From Modestobacter sp. VKM Ac-2982 (GTDB taxonomy: Bacteria; Actinomycetota; Actinomycetes; Mycobacteriales; Geodermatophilaceae), in assembly GCF_026967935.1 (NCBI RefSeq), contig NZ_JAPVBL010000001.1, forward strand, positions 434,001 to 498,000: a stretch of 64,000 nt of DNA, written 5' to 3'. The position numbers and the translations under genes were made by a program. This document shows positions 9,198 through 16,188 of the stretch, piece after piece. Position 1 is the stretch's first letter. Each line of letters opens with the position of its first letter. The notes below the pieces were generated by a model. It ran no database searches and was not told the origin of the DNA. It worked only from the letters and a program-made list of their open reading frames with translations.

Positions 9198-9246
9198 CCG
9201 ACCGGCCCGCGACCGACCCGGCCGTTCAGGTCGCGGGCCGGGTCGG
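9198..9246. terminator. bidirectional hairpin between membrane protein gene and mftR
   Basis: Positions 9198-9214 pair with 9229-9246 (core GGCCCGCGACC / GGTCGCGGGCC) with one bulged base and a 14-base loop. It fills the 60-base gap between two convergent genes, fitting a shared terminator. Confidence 0.55.
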
Positions 9247-9256
9247 TGCCGGCCGG

Positions 9257-9859
9257 TCAGCGCAGGCTGGGGAAGCCGGCGGCCAGCTCGTCGAAGGCCT
9301 GGTGCAGCGCGGCACCCAGGGTGATCCGGCCGTCGGCCAGCCAGAGCTCGAACGCCGTCGTCGCCGCGGCCCGGGTGCTCGTCGCGACCAGCCGCGGCAC
9401 CAGCGCGTCCGGCGCAACACCGGTCCGCCGCGCCACGTGGGCGGCGACGACCCGGTCGACGTCGGCGTAGCGGAGCTGCGAGTGCGCCAGCAACGCCGGC
9501 TCGGTCAGGATCAGCCGCATCCGCTGGCGGAGCATCGGCAGGTCGGCCGCGGCGTAGTCGTTGACCTCGACGTAGGCGGCGTAGACCGAGGCGAGCACCG
9601 GCTGGTCGGCCGCAGCGGCGGCGAGCATCCCCTCCAGCCGGACGACGTGGCCGTCGAACTGGCCCCAGACCGCGTCGGCCTTGGTGCTGCAGTACCGGAA
9701 GAAGGTGCGCCGGCTGATGCCGGCGGCGTCAGCCACCTCGTCGATGGTCACCGCCTCGAACCCCTGCGCGGTGAACAGGTCCAGAGCAGCCTGCTCGATC
9801 CGGGCGCGGGTCTCCTCGCGGGCATCGGCCGCGACCATCGTCTCGGTCACGGCCTCCAT
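9257..9859 (-). CDS. mftR: TetR-family mycofactocin regulator MftR
   Basis: A 200-residue TetR repressor. The DNA-binding helix-turn-helix covers roughly residues 37-57 (VTIDEVADAAGISRRTFFRY), with CSTKADAVWG after it, as in the regulator that stands divergent from mftA in actinobacteria. The C-terminal part is a ligand-binding helical bundle; the known mycobacterial homologue responds to long-chain acyl-CoA. The ATG at 9859 (GGGGCAGG just upstream) was chosen because the 26 residues before it are low-complexity and basic. Divergent position and a palindrome in the mftA promoter support autoregulated control of the cluster. Confidence 0.82.
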   Translation of the reverse strand: MEAVTETMVAADAREETRARIEQAALDLFTAQGFEAVTIDEVADAAGISRRTFFRYCSTKADAVWGQFDGHVVRLEGMLAAAAADQPVLASVYAAYVEVNDYAAADLPMLRQRMRLILTEPALLAHSQLRYADVDRVVAAHVARRTGVAPDALVPRLVATSTRAAATTAFELWLADGRITLGAALHQAFDELAAGFPSLR

Positions 9860-9914
9860 CCTGCCCCTCTGCGGTGGGGTGACCGCCCGGCGCTGCGCTC
9901 GCCTGTCGCAGCGC

Positions 9915-9944
9915 TTGCCGGTGGCACTGGGTGTCACCTACGGT
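9915..9944 (+). promoter_or_regulatory. candidate mftA promoter
   Basis: TTGCCG (9915-9920) and TACGGT (9939-9944) are separated by 18 bases and lie about 40 bases upstream of the mftA start. Both hexamers are acceptable for an actinobacterial housekeeping sigma factor. No other pair in the 126-base mftR-mftA gap looks better. Confidence 0.4.
9920..9938. promoter_or_regulatory. candidate MftR operator
   Basis: GGTGGCAC (9920-9927) and GTGTCACC (9931-9938) form an 8-base imperfect palindrome (one mismatch, 3-base centre) that fills the spacer of the proposed mftA promoter. Size and position match a TetR operator that would block polymerase. Confidence 0.45.
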
Positions 9945-9985
9945 CTGCCGAGTCAGGTCCGTGACCCAGCTCACCCGGAGGAATC

Positions 9986-10105
9986 GTGCCCGAGACGACG
10001 CAGGACGAGCTCACCGTCGAGACCCCCGCAGCCGCCGAGGAGGTGCTCGTCGAGGAGTCCCTCGTGGAGGAGGTCTCCATCGACGGCATGTGCGGCGTCT
10101 ACTGA
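9986..10105 (+). CDS. mftA: mycofactocin precursor peptide MftA
   Basis: A 39-residue precursor. The C-terminal core IDGMCGVY is the invariant MftA ending; its last Val and Tyr are decarboxylated and cross-linked by MftC and become the redox pharmacophore. The leader is acidic (many Glu) and ends LVEESLVEEVS, the segment expected to be held by MftB. The GTG at 9986 is preceded by GGAGGAATC, a strong but closely spaced ribosome site. It is too short for most gene callers. It leads an operon with mftB 10 bases downstream. Confidence 0.95.
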   Translation: MPETTQDELTVETPAAAEEVLVEESLVEEVSIDGMCGVY

Positions 10106-10115
10106 TCCCCGCCCG

Positions 10116-10439
10116 ATGACCTCGCCCGCTCCGGCCTCCTCGACGACCGACGCAGCGGTGACCGACCCCTCGGTGTTCGACCCGGAGCTGCCGTGGCAGC
10201 GCGCCCGGTCGGTGGCGCTGCGGCCGGAGCCCTTCGGGGCGCTGGTGTACCACTTCGGCACCCGGAAGCTGTCCTTCCTGAAGTCGAAGACGCTGGTCCG
10301 GGTCGTGGAGACCCTCGCCGACCACCCCACCGCCACGGCCGCCCTGCTCGCCTGCGAGGTGCCGGAGGCCCAGCGCCCCACCTACGTCAGGGCGCTCGCC
10401 GACCTGGCCCGATCGCAGATGATCGAGACGAGGACCTGA
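10116..10439 (+). CDS. mftB: mycofactocin leader-binding chaperone MftB
   Basis: A 107-residue RiPP recognition element protein. After a disordered 20-residue start it reads FDPELPWQRARSVALRPEPFGALVYHFGTRKL, then SFLKSKTLVRVVETL and a winged-helix-like end, the PqqD-type fold that grips the MftA leader and presents it to MftC. The ATG at 10116 follows mftA by 10 bases. The stop overlaps the mftC start (ATGA), so the two proteins are translationally coupled. Confidence 0.93.
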   Translation: MTSPAPASSTTDAAVTDPSVFDPELPWQRARSVALRPEPFGALVYHFGTRKLSFLKSKTLVRVVETLADHPTATAALLACEVPEAQRPTYVRALADLARSQMIETRT

Positions 10440-11671
10440 TGACCGCCGTCCTGCCTTCCCGCCCCGCCGTGGAACGACCCACCGGCGGGCGGCTGATCGA
10501 CCAGTTCGAGTACGGCCTGGACGCCCCGATCTGCCTGACCTGGGAGCTCACCTACGCCTGCAACCTGGCGTGCGTGCACTGCCTGTCCTCCTCCGGGCGG
10601 CGGGACCCCCGGGAGCTGTCGACAGCCGAGGCCGAGGCGGTCATCGACGAGCTGCAGCGGATGCAGGTCTTCTACGTCAACGTCGGCGGCGGCGAGCCCA
10701 CGGTGCGGCCGGACTTCTGGCACCTGCTGGACTACGCGATCGGGCACGACGTCGGGGTCAAGTTCTCCACCAACGGCGTGAAGCTGGACAAGGTCCGGGC
10801 CGCGCAGCTGGCCCGGACCGACTACGTCGACGTGCAGATCTCCCTGGACGGCGCCACCGCCGAGGTCAACGACCGGGTCCGCGGCGCCGGCTCGTTCGCC
10901 ACCGCCACGAAGGCGCTGGAGAACCTGGCCGAGGCGGGGATGAAGGACTTCAAGGTCTCCGTCGTCGTCACCCGGGAGAACGCCGGGCAGCTGGACGAGT
11001 TCAAGGCGCTCACCGACTCCTACGGGGCCCAGCTGCGGATCACCCGGTTGCGGCCCTCGGGCCGCGGGGCCGACGTCTGGGAGCAGCTGCACCCCACGAT
11101 GGCCCAGCAGAAGGACCTGTACTCCTGGCTGCTGGCCAACGGCGAACACGTGCTCACCGGCGACTCGTTCTTCCACCTGTCCGCGTTCGGGGAGGCCCTG
11201 CCGGGGCTGAACCTGTGCGGCGCGGGCCGGGTCGTCTGCCTGATCGACCCGGTCGGGGACGTCTACGCCTGCCCGTTCGCCATCCACGAGGACTTCCTGG
11301 CCGGCAACGTGCGCTCCCCCGGCGGGTTCCAGCAGGTCTGGCAGCAGTCGGAGCTGTTCGCCGACCTGCGCAACCCGCAGACCGGCGGCGCCTGCACCAA
11401 GTGCCAGCACTTCGACTCCTGCCGCGGCGGCTGCATGGCGGCGAAGTTCTTCACCGGCCTGCCGCTGGACGGGCCCGACCCCGAGTGCGTGCAGGGCTAC
11501 GGGGAGAGCGCGCTGGCCGCCCGCGACACCGAGCTGGTCACGCCCAGGAGCCACCTCGACCACTCCCACACCGGCCCGGTGCGCGGTCAGCCCACGCTGC
11601 TGGGCATGCCCGCGATCCCGCCCGCCAAGATCTGCGACGAGTCGCCGCTGGCCGGCCTGCAGCTCGGCTGA
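10439..11671 (+). CDS. mftC: mycofactocin radical SAM maturase MftC
   Basis: A 410-residue radical SAM/SPASM enzyme. The [4Fe-4S]-SAM motif is C41-x3-C45-x2-C48 (CNLACVHC), with GGGEP further on. The C-terminal SPASM region carries CGAGRVVCLIDPVGDVYAC, and CTKCQHFDSCRGGC, which bind two auxiliary clusters. MftC decarboxylates the C-terminal Tyr of MftA and then forms the Val-Tyr carbon-carbon bond. The protein ends with PAKICDESPLAGLQLG, usual for the family. Length is normal. The next canonical gene, mftD, is absent here. Confidence 0.95.
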   Translation: MTAVLPSRPAVERPTGGRLIDQFEYGLDAPICLTWELTYACNLACVHCLSSSGRRDPRELSTAEAEAVIDELQRMQVFYVNVGGGEPTVRPDFWHLLDYAIGHDVGVKFSTNGVKLDKVRAAQLARTDYVDVQISLDGATAEVNDRVRGAGSFATATKALENLAEAGMKDFKVSVVVTRENAGQLDEFKALTDSYGAQLRITRLRPSGRGADVWEQLHPTMAQQKDLYSWLLANGEHVLTGDSFFHLSAFGEALPGLNLCGAGRVVCLIDPVGDVYACPFAIHEDFLAGNVRSPGGFQQVWQQSELFADLRNPQTGGACTKCQHFDSCRGGCMAAKFFTGLPLDGPDPECVQGYGESALAARDTELVTPRSHLDHSHTGPVRGQPTLLGMPAIPPAKICDESPLAGLQLG

Positions 11672-11700
11672 CCGTTCGCCCCCCGGCAGGGGCGCCGAGC

Positions 11701-11835
11701 TCAGCGGAGCGGAGCGACCAGGCCGGGGGCGTCGGGCTGGTGGGGCAGCAGGTCGGCCACGGTGAGCAGGGCGAAGAACGCGGCGAGGACGGCGACGGTG
11801 ACCATCAGGACCTCCAGGGGTGGGCGGACCTCCAC
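11701..11835 (-). CDS. possible 44-residue single-span membrane protein
   Basis: An open frame in the gap after mftC reads from GTG (11835) to TGA (11701). The product has a basic-acidic start (VEVRPPLEV), one hydrophobic helix (LMVTVAVLAAFFALLTVADLL, split by length) at about residues 9-29, and a Pro-rich tail ending VAPLR. The codons are GC-rich in third position as in real genes. There is no strong ribosome site, though it follows CCACC/GGGG sequence. It could be a real small protein or chance. No homologue is known to me. Confidence 0.3.
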   Translation of the reverse strand: MEVRPPLEVLMVTVAVLAAFFALLTVADLLPHQPDAPGLVAPLR

Positions 11836-11910
11836 GGTCCCCCCACCCACTGGACGTCGGCGGTGCGTTCCCTGTGGCCCTGCTGGCAGCGTCGGTCAGA
11901 GCGCGGTCGG

Positions 11911-12420
11911 TCAGAGCGTGACGGTCTCGTTCTCCCCGCCGGAGTACGGCTGCCCGGTGACCTTGGCCTTTGCGAAGCTGAAGACGCTGGCCAGCCGCCC
12001 GCCGGGGGAGTCCCAGTACTCGGCGGAGGCGGCGTCCACCCGGAGCAGCACCACGTCGGGGTCCTCGGGTCCGTTCGGGAACCAGGCCTCGACCACGGGG
12101 TTCCACAGCTGCTGCTTCTTCGCCAGGTCGTCGAACACCACGGCGTGCCCGGTCAGCGAGACCCAGCTGTCGCTGCCCGAGGTGGCCACGTTGACCTGCG
12201 GGTTGGCGGTCACCTGGGCGACCTTGCGGGAGCTCCGGCTGGCGAAGAACCAGAGGTCGCCGTCGAACTCGACCTGCTGCATGGACATCGGCCGGCTCAT
12301 CAGCGTGCCGTCGGGGGTGATCGTGGTGAACACGGCGATCCGCTCGTCCTTCAGCAGCTCCGCGACCTTGCGGGTGTCGGCAGCGCGCGTGTCCTCAGCG
12401 CGGGTGTCCTCAGTGGTCAT
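11911..12420 (-). CDS. pyridoxamine 5'-phosphate oxidase-like general stress protein
   Basis: A 169-residue split-barrel flavin-binding protein of the GSP26 group. Features are IAVFTTITPDGTLMSRPM, VEFDGDLWFFASRSSRKVAQV, PQVNVATSGSDSWVSLTGHA and a closing SFAKAKVTGQPY. The short N-terminus repeats EDTRAEDTRAADTR. Such proteins bind FMN, FAD or F420 and have been linked to stress; no substrate is certain. It occupies, on the opposite strand, the place between mftC and mftE where mftD normally lies, but it is not an MftD (no lactate-dehydrogenase-type FMN barrel). Confidence 0.72.
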   Translation of the reverse strand: MTTEDTRAEDTRAADTRKVAELLKDERIAVFTTITPDGTLMSRPMSMQQVEFDGDLWFFASRSSRKVAQVTANPQVNVATSGSDSWVSLTGHAVVFDDLAKKQQLWNPVVEAWFPNGPEDPDVVLLRVDAASAEYWDSPGGRLASVFSFAKAKVTGQPYSGGENETVTL

Positions 12421-12480
12421 GCAGCTGACCTGCCCGCAAGGGCGGCCGGCGACACCCCCGGTCTGGCAGGGTGCCCGGCC

Positions 12481-13185
12481 GTGGGCGACGGCGTGCGGCT
12501 GACCGGGGCGACCTGGCCCGACCTGGAGGGTCACCCCCTGCTCGTGGTCCCGCTCGGGTCGGTCGAGCAGCACGGCCGGCACCTGCCGCTGACCACCGAC
12601 ACCGTGGTCGCGCAGGCGGTGGCGGAGGCCGCCGTCGCGGAGCTGGACGGCGCGGTGCTCGCTCCTCCCCTCGCCTACGGCGCCAGCGGTGAGCACGAGG
12701 GGTTCCCGGGCACGATCTCGATCGGCACCGCAGCGCTGACCACCGTGCTGGTCGAGTACGGCCGCTCGGCCGGACGCTGGGCGGGCCGGCTGCTCGTCGT
12801 CAACGGGCACGGCGGCAACCTCGACGCCCTGCGGACGGCGGTGCCGCAGCTGCGGGCCGAGGGCCGGGAGGTCGTCTGGTTCCCCTGCGGTGTGGCCGGG
12901 GGCGATGCGCACGCCGGGCGCACCGAGACGTCACTGATGTTGCACGTGGAACCTGGTGGGGTCCGTGCGGAGCTCGCCGCCGCGGGGGAGACCGCGCCGA
13001 TCGCGCAGCTGTTGCCCCGGCTGCGGGCCGAGGGCGTGCGCGCGGTGAGCCCGGACGGCGTCCTCGGCGACCCCGCCGGTGCGTCGGCGGCCGAGGGGGC
13101 GCAGCTCGTGCGCTCGCTCGCCGGGCGGCTGGTGGCCGCCGTCCGGGCCTGGGACGCCGACGCCGCCGGGCGGCTCCTGGGCTGA
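12481..13185 (+). CDS. mftE: mycofactocin peptidase MftE (creatininase family)
   Basis: A 234-residue creatininase-fold metallopeptidase that trims the matured MftA C-terminus to release the Val-Tyr derived core AHDP. Metal ligands line up as E29, H31 (SVEQHG), D40, H110 (VVNGHGGN) and E149 (GRTETS). The GTG at 12481 gives the normal length. It is separated from mftC by 0.8 kb holding a gene on the other strand, so it probably has its own promoter. Creatininase-family paralogues exist outside mycofactocin loci, but the context makes MftE the best call. Confidence 0.85.
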   Translation: MGDGVRLTGATWPDLEGHPLLVVPLGSVEQHGRHLPLTTDTVVAQAVAEAAVAELDGAVLAPPLAYGASGEHEGFPGTISIGTAALTTVLVEYGRSAGRWAGRLLVVNGHGGNLDALRTAVPQLRAEGREVVWFPCGVAGGDAHAGRTETSLMLHVEPGGVRAELAAAGETAPIAQLLPRLRAEGVRAVSPDGVLGDPAGASAAEGAQLVRSLAGRLVAAVRAWDADAAGRLLG

Positions 13186-13232
13186 ACCAGGGCTGCCCGG
13201 CGGCGCCGGTTCGATCAGGTGGTGGGGTGCGA

Positions 13233-14231
13233 TCAGCCGAGTGCGTCGGCGAACTGCGGGACGGCGTTCTCCAGGGCGTACTGGATGCCCAGCGGGGTGC
13301 CGCTGGAGAAGGCGTTGGCCAGCGTCTGGTCGTCGAGCACCAGGGCGTTGCCGGCCTGCACAGAGGGGATCGCCTGCCACAGCGGGTTCCCGGTGATCTC
13401 GCTGGCCTCGACGAAGATCGGGAAGGCGACGGTGAGGCCGGCGTCCAGCAGCGGGAGCTGCTCCTCGCTCACCGGCACGTAGAAGCTGTCGGTGGCCAGC
13501 TCCTCGATCGCCGGCTTGTTCACGAAGCCGAGCTGCTCCATGAAGTCGACCCGCGAGTCGCCACGGACGTAGGCGCCGAAGCCCTCGGCGGTGTAGGCGG
13601 CCACGGCCACCTCGGTGCCGTCGAACGCGGGGTTCGCGGCGGCGGCGTCGGCGAAGTCCTGGTCGACCTCGGCCTCGAGCTCGTCGGCCGCCTCCTCCTT
13701 GCCCAGCGCCTGGCCGACCAGATCGAGCTGCTGCTGCCAGGAGGTCTGGTACTGCTCGACGCCCTCGGGCTGGCCGATGGTCGGCGCGATCTGGCTGAGC
13801 GCGTCGTAGCGCTCCTGGGTGGCGGCGGACCGGGTGTCCAGGATCAGGTCGGGGTCCAGCGCGGCGATCGCCTCGATGCTGGGCTCCAGCGTCTCGATGA
13901 TCTCCGGGGCCTCGTCGTACAGCCCCTCGGCCCACGGGCCCACGCCCTCGCCGCCGAAGCCGAGCCAGTCGCTGGCGCCGACCGGCTGGACGCCGAGGGC
14001 CAGGGCCGTCTCGGCGTCGCCCCAGCCGAGGGCGACGACCCGGGTCGGCTCCTCCTCGACGGTCACGTCACCGAAGGCGGTCTCGACGGTGACGGGGAAG
14101 GCGCCGTCCGACGAACCGGTCGCGGGTGCCGTGCCCTCGGCGGTGGTGTCATCGCCGGTGTCGGAGCCGCAGCTGGTGATGACGAGCGCGGCGGCCAGCA
14201 GGGCGGTGCCGCGGAGGGTGTGGCGGGACAT
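13233..14231 (-). CDS. iron-siderophore substrate-binding lipoprotein
   Basis: A 332-residue periplasmic-type binding lipoprotein of the FecB/FepB class. A signal peptide ends in a lipobox with the lipid-carrying cysteine at C21 (LVITSCGSD). Two lobes follow, with TRVVALGWGDAETALALGV, ALDPDLILDTRSA, and a C-terminal LVLDDQTLANAFSSGTPLG. It delivers ferric siderophores to an ABC importer. No permease or ATPase is beside it; the fep-type importer at the right end of the window is 47 kb away and may have its own binding protein. A DtxR/IdeR-type iron box lies about 20 bases upstream of the start. RBS GGAG is 6 bases before the ATG. Confidence 0.85.
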   Translation of the reverse strand: MSRHTLRGTALLAAALVITSCGSDTGDDTTAEGTAPATGSSDGAFPVTVETAFGDVTVEEEPTRVVALGWGDAETALALGVQPVGASDWLGFGGEGVGPWAEGLYDEAPEIIETLEPSIEAIAALDPDLILDTRSAATQERYDALSQIAPTIGQPEGVEQYQTSWQQQLDLVGQALGKEEAADELEAEVDQDFADAAAANPAFDGTEVAVAAYTAEGFGAYVRGDSRVDFMEQLGFVNKPAIEELATDSFYVPVSEEQLPLLDAGLTVAFPIFVEASEITGNPLWQAIPSVQAGNALVLDDQTLANAFSSGTPLGIQYALENAVPQFADALG

Positions 14232-14249
14232 GCGAGCTCCTTCGGTGGG

Positions 14250-14268
14250 TCAGGTGAGGCTGACCTAA
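14250..14268. promoter_or_regulatory. DtxR/IdeR-type iron box upstream of the siderophore-binding lipoprotein
   Basis: TCAGGTGAGGCTGACCTAA matches the mycobacterial/corynebacterial iron-box consensus TTAGGTTAGSCTAACCTAA at 16 of 19 positions and is itself an imperfect palindrome. It lies 19-37 bases before the start codon, where a bound Fe(II)-regulator would block transcription. Confidence 0.7.
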
Positions 14269-14448
14269 CCACACGGAGGTCACGGTCCGGTCACCGTCGG
14301 CTGAGACCGCAGCGGCTCCCCGGAACGCGGTGGCCCCGGAACGCCCGGCCCCTGGAACACCCGACCCCCCAAGGTGGTTGACCCAGACAGTCGCGATCAG
14401 CCCGCCCCACCGGGGGTGGACGTCCCGCGCAGACCGAGAGGACCAGCC

Positions 14449-14700
14449 ATGCAGAACGGCATCCACCCCGAGTACCGCACCGTCGTGTTCCAGGACACCG
14501 CGACCGGGGCCACCTTCCGCACCCGCAGCACCGTGCAGACCAGCCGGACCATCGAGCTGGACGGCGAGACGCTGCCGGTGGTCCCGGTCGAGATCAGCGC
14601 CTCCTCGCACCCGTTCTGGACCGGCAACCAGCGGGTGCTCGACACCGCCGGCCGGGTCGAGAAGTTCAACCAGCGGTACGGCGCGCGCGCCCGCAGCTGA
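14449..14700 (+). CDS. rpmE2: 50S ribosomal protein L31 type B
   Basis: An 83-residue L31. It has the type B pattern [34 protein letters not shown] and a terminal EKFNQRYG. It lacks the CxxC zinc-binding cysteines of type A L31, so it is the zinc-independent paralogue that replaces L31A when zinc is scarce in many bacteria. GAGAGGACC lies just upstream of the ATG. I see no clear Zur box. It shares the upstream region with the iron-regulated binding-protein gene, so two metal-stress genes are neighbours. Confidence 0.92.
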   Translation: MQNGIHPEYRTVVFQDTATGATFRTRSTVQTSRTIELDGETLPVVPVEISASSHPFWTGNQRVLDTAGRVEKFNQRYGARARS

Positions 14701-14713
14701 CGCACCGTTCCTC

Positions 14714-14753
14714 CGACGCCCTCGTCGGCCCACCCGGGCCGGCGGGGGCGTCG
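14714..14753. terminator. hairpin terminator after rpmE2
   Basis: CGACGCCC (14714-14721) pairs with GGGCGTCG (14746-14753); an inner GGCC/GGCC pair strengthens it. It fills the gap between the convergent rpmE2 and membrane-protein genes. Confidence 0.5.
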
Positions 14754-14758
14754 TCGTG

Positions 14759-15730
14759 TCAGCGGTCGGCCGGCACCACCGGCAGGGCGCGGACGGCGCG
14801 CAGCCCGACGACGCCGGTGACGACCGCGGTGGCCGCGGCGGCGAGGGTGGCCAGCACCACGACGGTTGCGTAGCCGGGCGGGGTCTCGTACGGCCAGCGG
14901 CTGGCCAGCGCGGGGAGCGTCGCCGTGGCCAGCACCGCGACCGCCAGCTCGGCCGGCCCCCGCGCCCGCCCGCGGCGCAGCAGCAGCACGGCGCCGGCCA
15001 CGGTCGTCAGCAGCGCCCACTGCACCACCGGGTCGAAGAGCCCCCAGGTCCACTCCGGCGGCTCGCCCGGGCGGAGCGCCGCCACCGAGACCGAGGCGAC
15101 GAGCGGGATCGGGACCAGCCACAGCGGCCGGTGCAGCGGGCGGCCCGGGGGCATCAGTGCGGCCGCCACCAGCGGGACGGCGATCGTCAGCTGGACCAGC
15201 AGCTCCAGCGGACGGATCATCCCGGGCAGCGTCGTCCCGAGCTGCCCGACCAGCACGACGACGGCCAGGGGGCCGGTGGCGGCCAGCCCCCGGACGGCGC
15301 AGACCGCCAGAGCGACGGTGAGCACGCTGACCACCGTGAAGAGGGCGTCCCACGGCCCCCACCCGGGGGTCCCGCCCACGTCGGGGGCGTCGACCAGCGG
15401 GAGCGCGCCGTGCAGCCACGCCGTCGAGAACAGCCCGAGCAGGGCCAGCGAGGCGAGTGCCACCGTGCCGGCGACGGCCACCAGCCGCACGGTCTGCCCG
15501 GTCGCGACCGCGCGCACCGAGGCGCCCGGCGCGCCGAGCCGGAGGCGCAGGGCCAGCCGGGCGACGTCCAGCCGGTCGGTCAGCGACGGGCTGCCGAACT
15601 CCGCGTACTCGGGGTCGTCGGCGGTCTCCACCTGCAGGTACGTCTGGGTCATGTCGTCGGCCCAGCGCGACCGGGCCGGCTCGGGCAGCCAGGTCAGCAG
15701 CCGCCGGTAGCGCTCCTCCAGCGGGCTCAT
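14759..15730 (-). CDS. PadR-linked membrane protein
   Basis: A 323-residue protein with a soluble N-terminal 70 residues (MSPLEERYRRLLTWLPEPAR, then DDMTQTYLQVETADDPEYAEFG) and about seven or eight transmembrane helices behind it. This N-terminal pattern resembles the HAAS-type region of membrane proteins encoded right after PadR regulators. Its start overlaps the padR stop (ATGA), so the two are one operon. It may be the target that PadR controls, such as a small export or sensing protein; nothing in the sequence gives a substrate. Confidence 0.6.
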   Translation of the reverse strand: MSPLEERYRRLLTWLPEPARSRWADDMTQTYLQVETADDPEYAEFGSPSLTDRLDVARLALRLRLGAPGASVRAVATGQTVRLVAVAGTVALASLALLGLFSTAWLHGALPLVDAPDVGGTPGWGPWDALFTVVSVLTVALAVCAVRGLAATGPLAVVVLVGQLGTTLPGMIRPLELLVQLTIAVPLVAAALMPPGRPLHRPLWLVPIPLVASVSVAALRPGEPPEWTWGLFDPVVQWALLTTVAGAVLLLRRGRARGPAELAVAVLATATLPALASRWPYETPPGYATVVVLATLAAAATAVVTGVVGLRAVRALPVVPADR

Positions 15731-16053
15731 GCCGGCCGCACCGCCAGCCGGGTCCGGGCGGCGCGGGCGTTGGCCTCCTGCCGGGCGACCTCCGTCTCCA
15801 GCGCCAGCCGGCCGGCGTCGGTGAGCCGGAAGTAGCGGCGCAGCCGGCCGGCGTGCACCTCCTCCCGGTCCAGCGTCACCTGGCCCTCGGCGACCAACCG
15901 GTCGAGCACCCCGTAGAGCGTGCCGACCCGCAGCGTCACCCGGCCGCCGGACAGCCCCTGGACCTCGGCGATCACCCCGTACCCGTGCCGCGGCTGGTCG
16001 GCGAGGGCCGCCAGCACGAAGAAGGTCGGCTCGGTGAGCGGCCGGACGTCCAT
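15727..16053 (-). CDS. PadR-family transcriptional regulator
   Basis: A 108-residue winged-helix repressor: PTFFVLAALADQPRHGYGVI, LRVGTLYGVLDRLVAEGQV and RRYFRLTDAGRLAL mark the HTH, recognition helix and wing of PadR. The C-terminal helix used for dimerisation is present. It is the first gene of a two-gene operon with the membrane protein downstream, and divergent from the NCS1 permease. A PadR-like palindrome starts 20 bases upstream of its ATG, so autoregulation is likely. Confidence 0.85.
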   Translation of the reverse strand: MDVRPLTEPTFFVLAALADQPRHGYGVIAEVQGLSGGRVTLRVGTLYGVLDRLVAEGQVTLDREEVHAGRLRRYFRLTDAGRLALETEVARQEANARAARTRLAVRPA

Positions 16054-16072
16054 GGCGGGACGCTAGCGCGCC

Positions 16073-16093
16073 ATGCATCGGCTGTCGATGCAT
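16073..16093. promoter_or_regulatory. candidate PadR operator
   Basis: ATGCATCG (16073-16080) and CGATGCAT (16086-16093) are perfect arms around GCTGT. PadR proteins bind AT-ended dyads of this length (ATGN8-12CAT class). It lies in the 135-base gap between padR and the divergent permease and could act on both. Confidence 0.6.
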
Positions 16094-16188
16094 CGGCGCG
16101 CGGAGTCCGGTGCGGTGTCGGCGCCCGCGGTTAGGGTCCGGCACCGGGAGCGGGGCGCGAGCACCGCGGGCGAGGACGGAGCACGCGG

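Noticed and set aside
11911-12420. PPOX-type gene as a form of MftD
   Set aside because: It is 169 residues and a split-barrel protein; MftD is a large FMN TIM-barrel enzyme. The strand is also opposite.
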